DNA of 64,000 bases. It comes from JAKFEE01 sp036675815 (GTDB taxonomy: Bacteria > Pseudomonadota > Alphaproteobacteria > Rhodospirillales > Magnetospirillaceae). Positions 53,911 through 61,984 of this stretch are shown here, piece by piece; the first letter of the stretch is position 1, and every line of letters begins with the position of its first letter. The position numbers and the translations under genes were made by a program. The notes beneath the pieces were generated by a model that did no database searches, had not been told where the DNA came from, and saw nothing but the letters and a program-made list of their open reading frames with translations. The stretch lies in assembly GCA_036675815.1 (NCBI GenBank), contig JAKFEE010000005.1, forward strand, positions 7,616 through 71,615, read 5' to 3'.

Positions 53911-54978
53911 GTGGTATCTGCATATCGCTGGCTGATGACCGAGGTGGCCAAGCCGATGGTCAAGGACGTGTTCGATCTTGGCGATCCGGAGCCAAGCCAG
54001 GTGGTGGTGGAGGTCGCCGGTTGCGGCGTCTGCCATACCGACCTCGATTATTACTATAACGGGGTGCGCACCAATCACCCGCTGCCCCTGGCCCTGGGCC
54101 ACGAGATCAGCGGCCGGGTGGTGGCGGTCGGCGCTGGGGCGGAACCCTGGCTGGGCCGGGCGGTGATCATTCCGGCGGTCATCCCCTGCGGCGAATGCGA
54201 TCTGTGCCGGCGCGGCAAAGGCACCATCTGTCGCGCCCAGATGATGCCCGGCTACGACATCCAGGGCGGCTTTGCCAGCCACATCACCGTGCCGGCCCGC
54301 GGCCTGTGCGCCGTGGACGAGACGCGGCTGGCCGCGGCCGGCCTTAGCCTGGCCGACCTGTCGGTGGTCGCCGATGCGGTGACCACGCCCTACCAGGCCG
54401 TGCAGCAGAGCGGGCTCGGCGAGGGCGACCTGGCCATCATCATCGGCGCCGGCGGCGTCGGCGGCTATTGCGCGCAGATGGCCCGCGCCTTCGGCGCCAC
54501 CGTGGTGGCGATCGACATCGATCCCGCCAAGCTGGCCGCGCTGGCCGGGGTCGCGGCACTGACCCTTGACGCCAAGGCCATGGATGCGCGCGCCCTGAAG
54601 AAGGCGATCGGCGCCTTCGCCAAGGACAACGGCCTCCGCAGCACCGAATGGTTCATCTTCGAATGCTCGGGCAGTACGCCCGGCCAGGAAAGCGCCTTCA
54701 ACCTGCTGGTCCACGGCGCCACCCTGTGCGTCGTCGGCTACACCATCCACAAGGCGCAGTTCCGTCTGTCCAACCTCATGGCCTATCACGCCCGGGCGCT
54801 GGGCAACTGGGGCTGCGTGCCCGAGCACTATCCGGCGGCGCTCGACCTCGTGCTGTCGGGCAAGGTGCGGATCAAGCCGTTCGTCGAGCCCCATCCGCTG
54901 GATGACATCAACGCGATTTTCGAGAAGGTGTACCGCCACGAACTGAAGCGGCGGGCCATTCTCGTTCCCGCCCCCTAG
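53911..54978 (+). CDS. Zinc-dependent dehydrogenase, 6-hydroxycyclohex-1-ene-1-carbonyl-CoA dehydrogenase-like
   Basis: A 355-residue medium-chain dehydrogenase. The catalytic zinc site is GCGVCHTDLDYYYNGVRTNH with the following LALGHEISGRV. The structural zinc Cys cluster is CGECDLCRRGKGTIC, and NAD binds at IIGAGGVGGYCAQMARAF. The YYYNGVRTNHPLPLALGHE phrase is what I know from the Had enzyme of the Thauera-type benzoyl-CoA pathway. Other genes of that pathway are absent in the window, so it may act on a related cyclic hydroxyacyl-CoA. It starts with GTG after GGGAGGAAG. Confidence 0.8.
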   Translation: MVSAYRWLMTEVAKPMVKDVFDLGDPEPSQVVVEVAGCGVCHTDLDYYYNGVRTNHPLPLALGHEISGRVVAVGAGAEPWLGRAVIIPAVIPCGECDLCRRGKGTICRAQMMPGYDIQGGFASHITVPARGLCAVDETRLAAAGLSLADLSVVADAVTTPYQAVQQSGLGEGDLAIIIGAGGVGGYCAQMARAFGATVVAIDIDPAKLAALAGVAALTLDAKAMDARALKKAIGAFAKDNGLRSTEWFIFECSGSTPGQESAFNLLVHGATLCVVGYTIHKAQFRLSNLMAYHARALGNWGCVPEHYPAALDLVLSGKVRIKPFVEPHPLDDINAIFEKVYRHELKRRAILVPAP

Positions 54979-55248
54979 GCGAATTGGGTGGCCGTGGCTC
55001 GCGAGACTCGGGAATGCGCCAGGTCCGGCAAAACGGCGATCATCGCCGGACGTGCCGCTGCCCCGTGGCCACGATACCGCCCCCGCCTCGGCTCCTCACC
55101 TGCGTCGGCGTCGCGCCGCGGTGCCGGCACTTGTTGCACGCGTTTCCCCATCCGCTCGGTGCGGGTGGGGATGAAAGCCGCGCCAAAGCGGCATCGCCCA
55201 AGCCGGGAGGACTGACCCGGCGAAACAAGAACAGGGAGGAAACACATT

Positions 55249-56418
55249 ATGTCTGGCAAGTTCATCGTACCGGCGGCGGCGATTGCTGCCGCATTACTGC
55301 ATGCCGCGCCCGCCGACGCCGCCGCGTGCAAGGTCAAGGTCGGCTTCATGCTGCCCTACAGCGGCACCTACGCCCTGCTGGGCGCCAACATCACCGACGC
55401 CTTCAAGCTGCGCGTCAACGAGGTCGGCGGCAAGCTGGCGGGCTGCGACGTGGAGTATGTCCAGGTCGACGACGAATCGGCGCCGCCGAAGGCCAAGGAC
55501 AACGTCATGAAGCTGATCTCGAAAGAGAAGGTGGACGTGCTGGTCGGCACCGTCCATTCGGGGGTGGCCGAGGCCATGGCCCAGGCGGCGCGCGAAGAGG
55601 GCGTCATCACCATCATTCCCAATGCCGGCGCCGACAAGATCACCGGCGCCATGTGCGCGCCCAACATCTTCCGCACCTCGTTCAGCAATTGGCAGGTCAA
55701 CTACCCGATGGGCGACGTGGTGCTCAAGGACGGCCACAAGACGGCGGTGACCGTCAGCTGGAATTATCCGGCCGGCCATGAGCAGATGCAGGGGTTCAAG
55801 GACTCCTTCACCGCCGGCGGCGGCAAGATCATCAAGGAGATCTATCTCGACTTCCCCAATGTCGAGTTCCAGGCGCACCTGACCGAGGTCGCCGCGCTCA
55901 AGCCCGACGCGGTGCACACCTTCTTCGCCGGCGCCGGCGCGTTGAAGTTCCTCAAGGACTGGTCGGCGGCCGGGCTGCAGGGCAAGATTCCGCTCTACGG
56001 TTCGGGGTTCCTCACCGACGGCGTCTATCAGAAGGCCGGTGCCGCCGCCAACGGGGTCAAGACCACCCTGCACTACGCCAACAATCTCGACATCCCCAAG
56101 AACAAGAAGTTCCGGGCCGACTTCCTCAAGGCTTCGGGCCGCGAAGCCGACGTCTACGCCGTCCAGGGCTATGACGCGGCCGAGTTGCTGCGTATCGGCC
56201 TCGAGGCCGCCAAGGGCGACATCTCGCAGAAAAAGACGGTGATCGCCGCCATGGAGGCGGCGACCGTCGACAGCCCGCGCGGCAAGTTCACCCTGTCGAA
56301 GTCCCACAACCCGGTGCAGGACTATTACCTGCGCGAGGTCGTCGACGGCGAGGAGAAGGTCGTCGGCGTCGCCATGAAGGCTCTCGCCGATCAGGCCAAG
56401 GGCTGCACCATGAAATGA
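55249..56418 (+). CDS. ABC transporter substrate-binding protein (Liv type), orphan
   Basis: A 389-residue periplasmic binding protein. The signal peptide FIVPAAAIAAALLHAAPADA is cut before AACKV. The mature part opens VKVGFMLPYSGTYALLGANI, and FSNWQVNYPMGDVVLKDGH is in the inter-lobe region. No permease or ATPase genes are near, so it probably feeds another Liv-type system, perhaps the one at 10695-14042. The Shine-Dalgarno AGGGAGG is strong. The ligand is likely an aromatic acid given its neighbours. Confidence 0.87.
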   Translation: MSGKFIVPAAAIAAALLHAAPADAAACKVKVGFMLPYSGTYALLGANITDAFKLRVNEVGGKLAGCDVEYVQVDDESAPPKAKDNVMKLISKEKVDVLVGTVHSGVAEAMAQAAREEGVITIIPNAGADKITGAMCAPNIFRTSFSNWQVNYPMGDVVLKDGHKTAVTVSWNYPAGHEQMQGFKDSFTAGGGKIIKEIYLDFPNVEFQAHLTEVAALKPDAVHTFFAGAGALKFLKDWSAAGLQGKIPLYGSGFLTDGVYQKAGAAANGVKTTLHYANNLDIPKNKKFRADFLKASGREADVYAVQGYDAAELLRIGLEAAKGDISQKKTVIAAMEAATVDSPRGKFTLSKSHNPVQDYYLREVVDGEEKVVGVAMKALADQAKGCTMK

Positions 56419-56424
56419 TCCATC

Positions 56425-56449
56425 GGTCCCGCCGCGTCGCGGCGGGACC
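56425..56449 (+). promoter_or_regulatory. Intra-operon hairpin after the binding-protein gene
   Basis: GGTCCCGCCGCG and CGCGGCGGGACC form a very stable stem seven bases after the stop, between the binding protein and the monooxygenase. It probably raises the level of the binding-protein message relative to the enzyme. Confidence 0.6.
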
Positions 56450-56470
56450 ACTTGCGCCAGGGAGATGCGA

Positions 56471-57607
56471 ATGCTCATCAACATCGTTGGCGGCGGCCCC
56501 GCCGGCCTGTTCTTCGCCCTGCTGATCAAGCGCCGCGCTCCCTGGCACGACATCCACATATTCGAACAGAACGCCGCCGATGCCACCTACGGCTTCGGCG
56601 TCGTCTTCCAGGACAAGGCGTTGCGCTATGTCGCCGAGGCCCACCCGCACGCCTTCGCCCTGCTGGCGCAGGCGATGGAGAGTTGGGACGAACTGGCCAT
56701 CTATCAGAACGGCGAGCGCGTGATGATCGACGGCAACGGCTTCAGCGCCATCGCCCGCCTGGAATTGCTGCGCATCCTGCAGGCGCTGTGTCGCGACGAG
56801 GGCATCGTGCTCCACTTCGGCTGCCGCATCGACGACGTTGCCGCCCTGGCCGAGGCCGATCTCCTGGTGGGTGCCGACGGGGTGGGCTCGCTGGTGCGCG
56901 AGCACTTCGCCGACCGGTTCCGGCCACGGGTCGATTACCTGTCGAACCGCTTCGCCTGGTATGGCACCGAACAGGTGTTCCCCACCCTCAGCCTAACGTT
57001 CCGCGAGCACGGCGGCGGCGCCTTCGTCGCCCACCACTACCGCTACGGCCCCAGCCGCAGCACCTTCGTCGTCGAATGCGACGCCGCGACCTTCGAGGGC
57101 ATGGGCTTCGACGCAATGGACGAGCAGGCCAGCGCCCGCCGCTGCGCCGAGATCTTCGCCGAGGATCTGGGCGGACAGCCGCTGTTGACCAACCGCTCAG
57201 TCTGGCGCCGTTTCCCCGTCATCACCAACCAGGCCTGGATCCATCGCAACGTCGTGTTGCTGGGCGACGCGCTGCGCACGGTGCATTTCTCGATCGGCTC
57301 GGGAACGCGGCTGGCGTTGGAGGACGCCATCGCGCTCGACAAGGCGCTGCAGGCCGAGGATGACCACGTCAGCCGCGGCCTCGAGCGCTTCGTCGCCGAA
57401 CGCCGCCCGGTGGTGGAGACGATGCTGGGCGCCGCCGCCGCCTCCTATGGCTGGTACGAGCACTTCGGCGAGCGCCTGCACCTCGACGCATGGTCGCTGG
57501 CCTACAGCTACATGACGCGCTCGGGCCGGGTCGGCGACGACAAGCTGCGCGAGGTCTCCCCGGCCTTCATGGCCGGCTACGAAGCGCGCCGCCACAGGGC
57601 CATATGA
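56471..57607 (+). CDS. FAD-dependent monooxygenase, aromatic-CoA hydroxylase type
   Basis: A 378-residue class A flavin monooxygenase. FAD binds at INIVGGGPAGLFFALLIKRR, and the phrase ADATYGFGVVFQDKALRYV and the GD motif NVVLLGDALRTVHFSIGSGT match salicylyl-CoA 5-hydroxylase and the monooxygenase half of 2-aminobenzoyl-CoA monooxygenase/reductase. The second, old-yellow-enzyme-like half of the latter (about 380 residues) is missing, so it would hydroxylate only. The ATG at 56471 fits the AGGGAG seven bases upstream better than that at 56465. The aryl ligase at 52206 could supply its CoA substrate. Confidence 0.82.
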   Translation: MLINIVGGGPAGLFFALLIKRRAPWHDIHIFEQNAADATYGFGVVFQDKALRYVAEAHPHAFALLAQAMESWDELAIYQNGERVMIDGNGFSAIARLELLRILQALCRDEGIVLHFGCRIDDVAALAEADLLVGADGVGSLVREHFADRFRPRVDYLSNRFAWYGTEQVFPTLSLTFREHGGGAFVAHHYRYGPSRSTFVVECDAATFEGMGFDAMDEQASARRCAEIFAEDLGGQPLLTNRSVWRRFPVITNQAWIHRNVVLLGDALRTVHFSIGSGTRLALEDAIALDKALQAEDDHVSRGLERFVAERRPVVETMLGAAAASYGWYEHFGERLHLDAWSLAYSYMTRSGRVGDDKLREVSPAFMAGYEARRHRAI

Positions 57608-57637
57608 GCCACGACTGCGGAATGTGAGGAGGCTCCC

Positions 57638-57811
57638 ATGCCCTGGACCAGCGAGGATGCGCAACGTCACACCAAGAAGGCCGACACGGCGGACCTGCGG
57701 CGCCTGTGGCGCGACGTCGCCAATCAGGTGCTGGAAGCCACCGGCGACGAGGGCCGCGCCGTGCGAGAGGCCAACGCCGTGGTGGCCAGGACCCGCGACG
57801 GCGACGGCTAG
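57638..57811 (+). CDS. Small conserved-looking basic protein, 57 residues
   Basis: A short gene with a GAGGAGG site eight bases before its ATG. It begins MPWTSEDAQRHTKKADTADL and ends in GRAVREANAVVARTRDGDG. I recall many proteobacterial small proteins of this pattern (MPWTxxDAxxHTKKA ... TGDEGRAIREANA), usually annotated as hypothetical. Function unknown. It overlaps the convergent EamA gene by four bases and follows the monooxygenase after 30, so it may ride on that transcript. Confidence 0.75.
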   Translation: MPWTSEDAQRHTKKADTADLRRLWRDVANQVLEATGDEGRAVREANAVVARTRDGDG

Positions 57812-58710
57812 CGGGTGCGGCCGCGCACCACCAGGGCAATGCCGCCCAGCACCGCCGCCGAAGCCAAGCTGAGGCGCAGCGTCAGCGCCTCGTCGAGCAC
57901 GGCGACGCCGGCCACGGCGGTGATCACCGGCACGCTGAGTTGCACCGAGGCGGCGCGGGCCGCGGTCAGGCTTGGCAGCGCAGCATACCACACGGCATAG
58001 CCCAAGCCCGAGGCCACCGCCCCCGACAGCACCGCATAGACCAGCCCCGCCGTGTCCCAGCCGCTGTGTGACACCAGCATGGATCCCGCGGCGACGACCA
58101 CGGCCAGCGGCACCGCGCGAAGAAAATTGCCGGCGGTGGCATGCAGCGGCTTGTCCTTGCTGGTGCGGCCCAGCAGCGAATAGACGCCCCAGGCAACACC
58201 CGCCGCCGCCATCAGCACGGCACCGAGCGGATCGGGCGCGGTGACGCCCGGCGCCACCAACACCGCGACGCCGGCGAGTGCCAGGACGAGGCCGCCCCAC
58301 TGGAGCGCGCCCAGACGTTCGCCGCTCACCAGCCCGTGGAGCACCATGCTTGCCTGGACGGCGCCGAACAATAGCAATGCCCCGGTGCCCACCGCCAGCG
58401 ACACGTAGGCAAAAGAAAAGCACGCGGCATAGACAACCAGCGCCGCGGCGGCCCGCCACGATCCCGCCGACGCCCCGCGCCCCTCTGCCGCCCGCGACAA
58501 CACCCATAATAACGCGGCGCCCGAGGCCACCCGCACCAGGGTGAAATTGGCCGGATCGATGGACGTGTGCGCCAGGGCCAAGCGGCACAGCACCGAATTG
58601 GCGGCAAAGGCCACCATGGCCGCAGCGGTCAGCAGCACGATCCGCATCTGTCGGGCATGGGGGGCGCCGACGCCGCCGCCGTGCGCCACCACAGTCTCAT
58701 TCTCCGCCAC
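57808..58710 (-). CDS. EamA/DMT family transporter
   Basis: A 300-residue inner-membrane protein with ten predicted helices in two EamA repeats. The first starts near VLLTAAAMVAFAANSVLCRL; the second contains LMAAAGVAWGVYSLLGRTSK. Members export metabolites such as amino acids. A GTG at 58710 with GGAGGGG upstream is preferred over the longer reading from 58875, which has no membrane-protein character in its first 55 codons. It appears monocistronic. Confidence 0.83.
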   Translation of the reverse strand: MAENETVVAHGGGVGAPHARQMRIVLLTAAAMVAFAANSVLCRLALAHTSIDPANFTLVRVASGAALLWVLSRAAEGRGASAGSWRAAAALVVYAACFSFAYVSLAVGTGALLLFGAVQASMVLHGLVSGERLGALQWGGLVLALAGVAVLVAPGVTAPDPLGAVLMAAAGVAWGVYSLLGRTSKDKPLHATAGNFLRAVPLAVVVAAGSMLVSHSGWDTAGLVYAVLSGAVASGLGYAVWYAALPSLTAARAASVQLSVPVITAVAGVAVLDEALTLRLSLASAAVLGGIALVVRGRTR

Positions 58711-58938
58711 GTCACCCCTCCGGTGCTTGCCCTTCGACAGTACGGCGCTGCCCACCGGGCAACAAGCGTCGGCCCGCGACTTCCGCTTGCACCACGGGAG
58801 CCCCGCCCGATCGTTCGGTCGCGGTCCGGCTGATTTCCCTGAGAGAGTAGGACGCTTTCTGGGGGGAACGCCCATTCACGCGTGTTGTTCGTATCAGGGC
58901 CCAGAACTGCGGCAAAACCTTCCCGCGGACGATCGCTC

Positions 58939-60004
58939 ATGGCCACCCCTTCGCCCAAGCCGCAACCGTCGCGTACCCTGCCGATGATCGTCCTGGCCGG
59001 TCTCGCCTGGGCATCGTTCAGGCGCCGCAGGATTATCGCGACGGTGGCGACAATCTGTTCAAGCGTGCCTTGCTCCATGAGTATGCCGGGTTCTTCCATA
59101 TCGGCATGGTCGAACGCAACGAGCACAATGCCATCATTCAGCACGGCACCATGACCATGATCCGCCGTGACCTGCTCGGTCACCATGGCTGGGCCGAATG
59201 GTGCATCACCGAGGATGCTGAGTTGGGCTTGCGCCTGCTCGCCGCCGGCAGCGCAGCCGCCTATACCGAGCGCAGCTACGGCCGCGGCCTGATGCCCGAC
59301 AGTTTTGCCGCCTACAAGGGCCAGCGCCAGCGCTGGGCCTATGGCGCCATGCGCATTCTCCGCCGCCATGGGCGCAGGCTGGCCGGCGCCTCGGCCCTCG
59401 ACGCCGGTCAGCGCTATCATCTCCTGGCCGGATGGCTGCCCTGGATGGCTGATGCCGTGGCCGTGGCCGTCGCCGCCATCGCCTGGACGGCCCTGTCCAC
59501 CGTCTTTCCCACGCGCTTCCTGCTGCCACCGGTCGAACCAGTGGCGGCCATGGTCGTGCTGTTCGGCCTCAATACGGCGAAGACGTTGGTGCTCTATCCG
59601 CTGCGCGTCCGCTGTGGTGCGAAGGACACGGCGCTGGCCATGCTCGCCGGCCTCGCCCTCTCGCATACCATCGGCAAGGCGGGCTGTTCACTTCGGGGCG
59701 GCCGTTCCTGCGCACGCCGAAGGCCGAGCGCTTGCCCGCCGCCCTACGCGGACTGGCCATGGCCGGCGAGGAGGCCCTGGTGCTGCTGATGCTGGCGGCC
59801 TGCGCCGCCCTGACCATCCCACGGCTGGCATAGGCAGACGAGGCATCCTGGTGGCTGGCCGCGCTGGCGACGTTCGCCCTGCCCTACGCCGCCTCAGTGA
59901 TCCTCGCCGGCCTCAGCGTGTTGCCGGCGGCGCCGCGCACGCACCGCCAAGATTTCCCTCGCCAGGGTCGAGCCCGGCGGGACCGGCGGCATCTGAAGCC
60001 GTGA
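58939..60004 (+). pseudogene. Decayed family-2 glycosyltransferase (internal deletion, frameshift, stop)
   Basis: Three reading frames carry pieces of one membrane glycosyltransferase. The N-terminus (ATG 58939) reads LPMIVLAGLAWASF and then jumps near 59010 to another frame with GIVQAPQDYRDGG, GTMTMIRRDLLGHHGWAEWC and ITEDAELGLRLLAAGSA, the conserved acceptor and ED motifs, and KGQRQRWAYGAMRIL (the QxxRW motif). Near 59690 the frame shifts again to GLFTSGRPFLRTPKAERLP, and a TAG at 59831 interrupts it. The nucleotide-sugar half between the N-terminus and GIVQAP is missing, so no active enzyme is expected. Confidence 0.8.
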
Positions 60005-60029
60005 CGGGGCCGGAGGGCGCAAAGCGGCC

Positions 60030-60701
60030 TTACGCCCCAGGGATCAATGGGCGCCCGGCGCGCTGCTTGGCCTCGATCTCGAGGCATATCTGCAGCATGG
60101 CCCGGTGACGCTCGGCAATGCCGGGATGCATTTTGCCGTCGGCCATGAGTGTCGGCCGTGCCGCGCCAAGCGTCTGCCACAGCTTGATCGCTTCGCGCGG
60201 CTGATAGCCGGCGTGCGCCAGCAGGTAGAGGCCCAGCCGATCAGCGGCACGCTCGTCGTCGCGCGCGCTGCCCCTGTCCAGCGAGATCGCCGCCGTCCCG
60301 CCGCTTCCGCGGCGGGTATGACCAAGGAGCAGATGCGCCATCTCATGGGCAAGCACCAATGCCAGCTGGTCCTGTGTGTGCGCCAGATCGACCAGCGGCC
60401 GCGACACGGTCACGCCGTCGCCATTGGCATAGGCGTTGAGGCCGTTGCCGTTCGCGAGCATGATCGGGGGCCGGCACATGTCGCCATCACCCTGGCACAG
60501 GGGCGCTGCCGCGGCGATCAGGCGCTGGCCGACTTCCTGGACCCGCTCGCGGCGATCCCCCTGATCGACATGAAGCTGCGGCGCGGAAGCAGGCGGTAGT
60601 CCGGGTGCCGCATCGACCAGCGGCAAGGACGTCGGCGCCTTGCCGCAGGCCGACACGGCGGCGGCCAGGAGCGTGGCGCGCAACAACTGGCAAAATGACA
60701 T
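60030..60701 (-). CDS. M48-like zinc metalloprotease, lipoprotein
   Basis: A 223-residue protein. The signal peptide has a lipobox ending AAVSACG, so the mature protein should be lipid-anchored at Cys. The zinc motif is LVLAHEMAHLLLGHT (HEMAH), and the third-ligand helix is ARDDERAADRLGLYLLAHAG. It is shorter than BepA-type M48 proteins and lacks their TPR part. Members clear misfolded outer-membrane or periplasmic proteins. The ATG at 60701 is chosen because the signal peptide starts there. Confidence 0.83.
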   Translation of the reverse strand: MSFCQLLRATLLAAAVSACGKAPTSLPLVDAAPGLPPASAPQLHVDQGDRRERVQEVGQRLIAAAAPLCQGDGDMCRPPIMLANGNGLNAYANGDGVTVSRPLVDLAHTQDQLALVLAHEMAHLLLGHTRRGSGGTAAISLDRGSARDDERAADRLGLYLLAHAGYQPREAIKLWQTLGAARPTLMADGKMHPGIAERHRAMLQICLEIEAKQRAGRPLIPGA

Positions 60702-60860
60702 GGACGCATCCCCTACCTTCGGCGCGCTTGCTGCCGCCGTTGCCCATATCTTAGCCACGGCGGCATCATGTCCACGCAAAAGATAGGGAGTTTAGGCCCG
60801 TCTATCCCTCATTGCTGCGTCCCACCACCATTTCTGAGGCCCGCCTCCAGGCGGCGAGAG

Positions 60861-61592
60861 CTAGGCGCCCAAGCCACCGAACACGTCCCATCCGGGACCC
60901 TCGGTCGGGCGCAGTATGTCCACCTCGACGAATGCCGCCTGCGTGCGGTTCGCCACGTTCAATTTGCGCATGATCCGCCGCACATAGACCTTCACCGTAT
61001 GCTCGGAAATGTGCAACTCGTGGGCAATTAGCTTGTTGGCACGACCCTGGCGCAGCAGCTCGAGTACCTGATGTTCCCGCACGGTCAGGCCGTAAGCCGC
61101 CGCGTGCGCCACGGAGCCGGCCTGCGGGTCGTCGGCGCCGTCGGCCAGCGTCGCGGCTGGGATGTCTGCGTCCGCTTGCGGCGCATCGGCGTGCAGATAA
61201 ACCCCGCCGGCCATGACCAGCCGTAGCGCTGCCACCAGCACGTCGGCCGGAAGCGACAACGGAAGGATGCCGCGCACGCCACGCGGCGTGGCCTTGTAGG
61301 CGGAGCTGCCGCAAATGATGGTGAGCGGCACCTCGGGAAACCGCCGCCCGATGCCCTCCAGAAGGGGCGGCACCGCCGGGTGGTCGGGGCTTGCGACGTT
61401 CACGTTGATGACCACAAGATCCGCCGCCCACGCCTCCGCCTCGTCGAGGCACCCCGCCGTCAGCACCCGCGCGGCCCGATAGCGGGCGCGAATCAGGCCG
61501 GCGATGTGTTTGCGGGTTAGCGGGTGACTGTCGATGAGTAGGATGGTGGGGCTAGCTGTCGGGCGGGTGGCCTGGGTCCTGTTCTGCAGCAT
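60861..61592 (-). CDS. LuxR-type regulator with degenerate receiver domain
   Basis: A 243-residue two-domain regulator. Residues about 15-135 have the receiver fold, beginning TILLIDSHPLTRKHIAGLI. The place of the phospho-acceptor Asp, in DLVVINVNVAS, is Asn63, so normal phosphorylation is unlikely. The C-terminal LuxR helix-turn-helix reads LTVREHQVLELLRQGRANKL, IAHELHISEHTVKVYVRRIM and RKLNVANRTQA. It resembles orphan regulators controlling exopolysaccharide or cell-surface genes. ATG 61592 follows GGGGGAG; the frame is open to 61850 without homology. Confidence 0.83.
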   Translation of the reverse strand: MLQNRTQATRPTASPTILLIDSHPLTRKHIAGLIRARYRAARVLTAGCLDEAEAWAADLVVINVNVASPDHPAVPPLLEGIGRRFPEVPLTIICGSSAYKATPRGVRGILPLSLPADVLVAALRLVMAGGVYLHADAPQADADIPAATLADGADDPQAGSVAHAAAYGLTVREHQVLELLRQGRANKLIAHELHISEHTVKVYVRRIMRKLNVANRTQAAFVEVDILRPTEGPGWDVFGGLGA

Positions 61593-61984
61593 GTGCACTC
61601 CCCCTTGTCCTCCGGGAGAAATGCTAGGAGCGTTGCGCGCAGCGAGCAACAGCCTTGCCCAGCACAACTCCCAATGCGCACCGCAACGACGAAGCGGGTA
61701 GCCCGCCGCTTCCATCCGTGGCGAACTCCTTAGCCAGGATTCTGCCAAAAGCTGTGCGAACACGCACGCATTGCCACAGCCGAGCCAAATCAAGCGGGCT
61801 GGCTCCACGAGAGCCTTATCCCATGGCCGCGAGCAAAATAGTGCCACCATGGTAGGAGTTACTTAATTTTGATGGTTGGGCTACGGCCAGGACGGCTCGG
61901 CAGGTAATCTGTTTTGCTAAATACCCGATCGCGCGTCCCGCATGCCCTAATGATGGGCCAACGCGCATGTTGGAGGAGACGCGA
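61593..61984. other. Divergent intergenic region, 392 bases
   Basis: No gene is supported here. The part from 61855 to 61930 is relatively AT-rich (for example TTACTTAATTTTGATGG and TCTGTTTTGCTAAATACC) and probably carries the promoter of the acidic protein at 61985. The half next to the LuxR-type gene is GC-rich and shows no clear repeat. Confidence 0.5.

Noticed and set aside
53911..57607. A complete anaerobic benzoyl-CoA pathway
   Set aside because: Only a Had-like dehydrogenase is seen; no benzoyl-CoA reductase subunits, dienoyl-CoA hydratase or oxo-enoyl-CoA hydrolase.
59070..59789. An intact 239-codon glycosyltransferase gene
   Set aside because: It begins at an internal codon, lacks the nucleotide-sugar domain, and leaves the family frame near 59690; it is part of the pseudogene.
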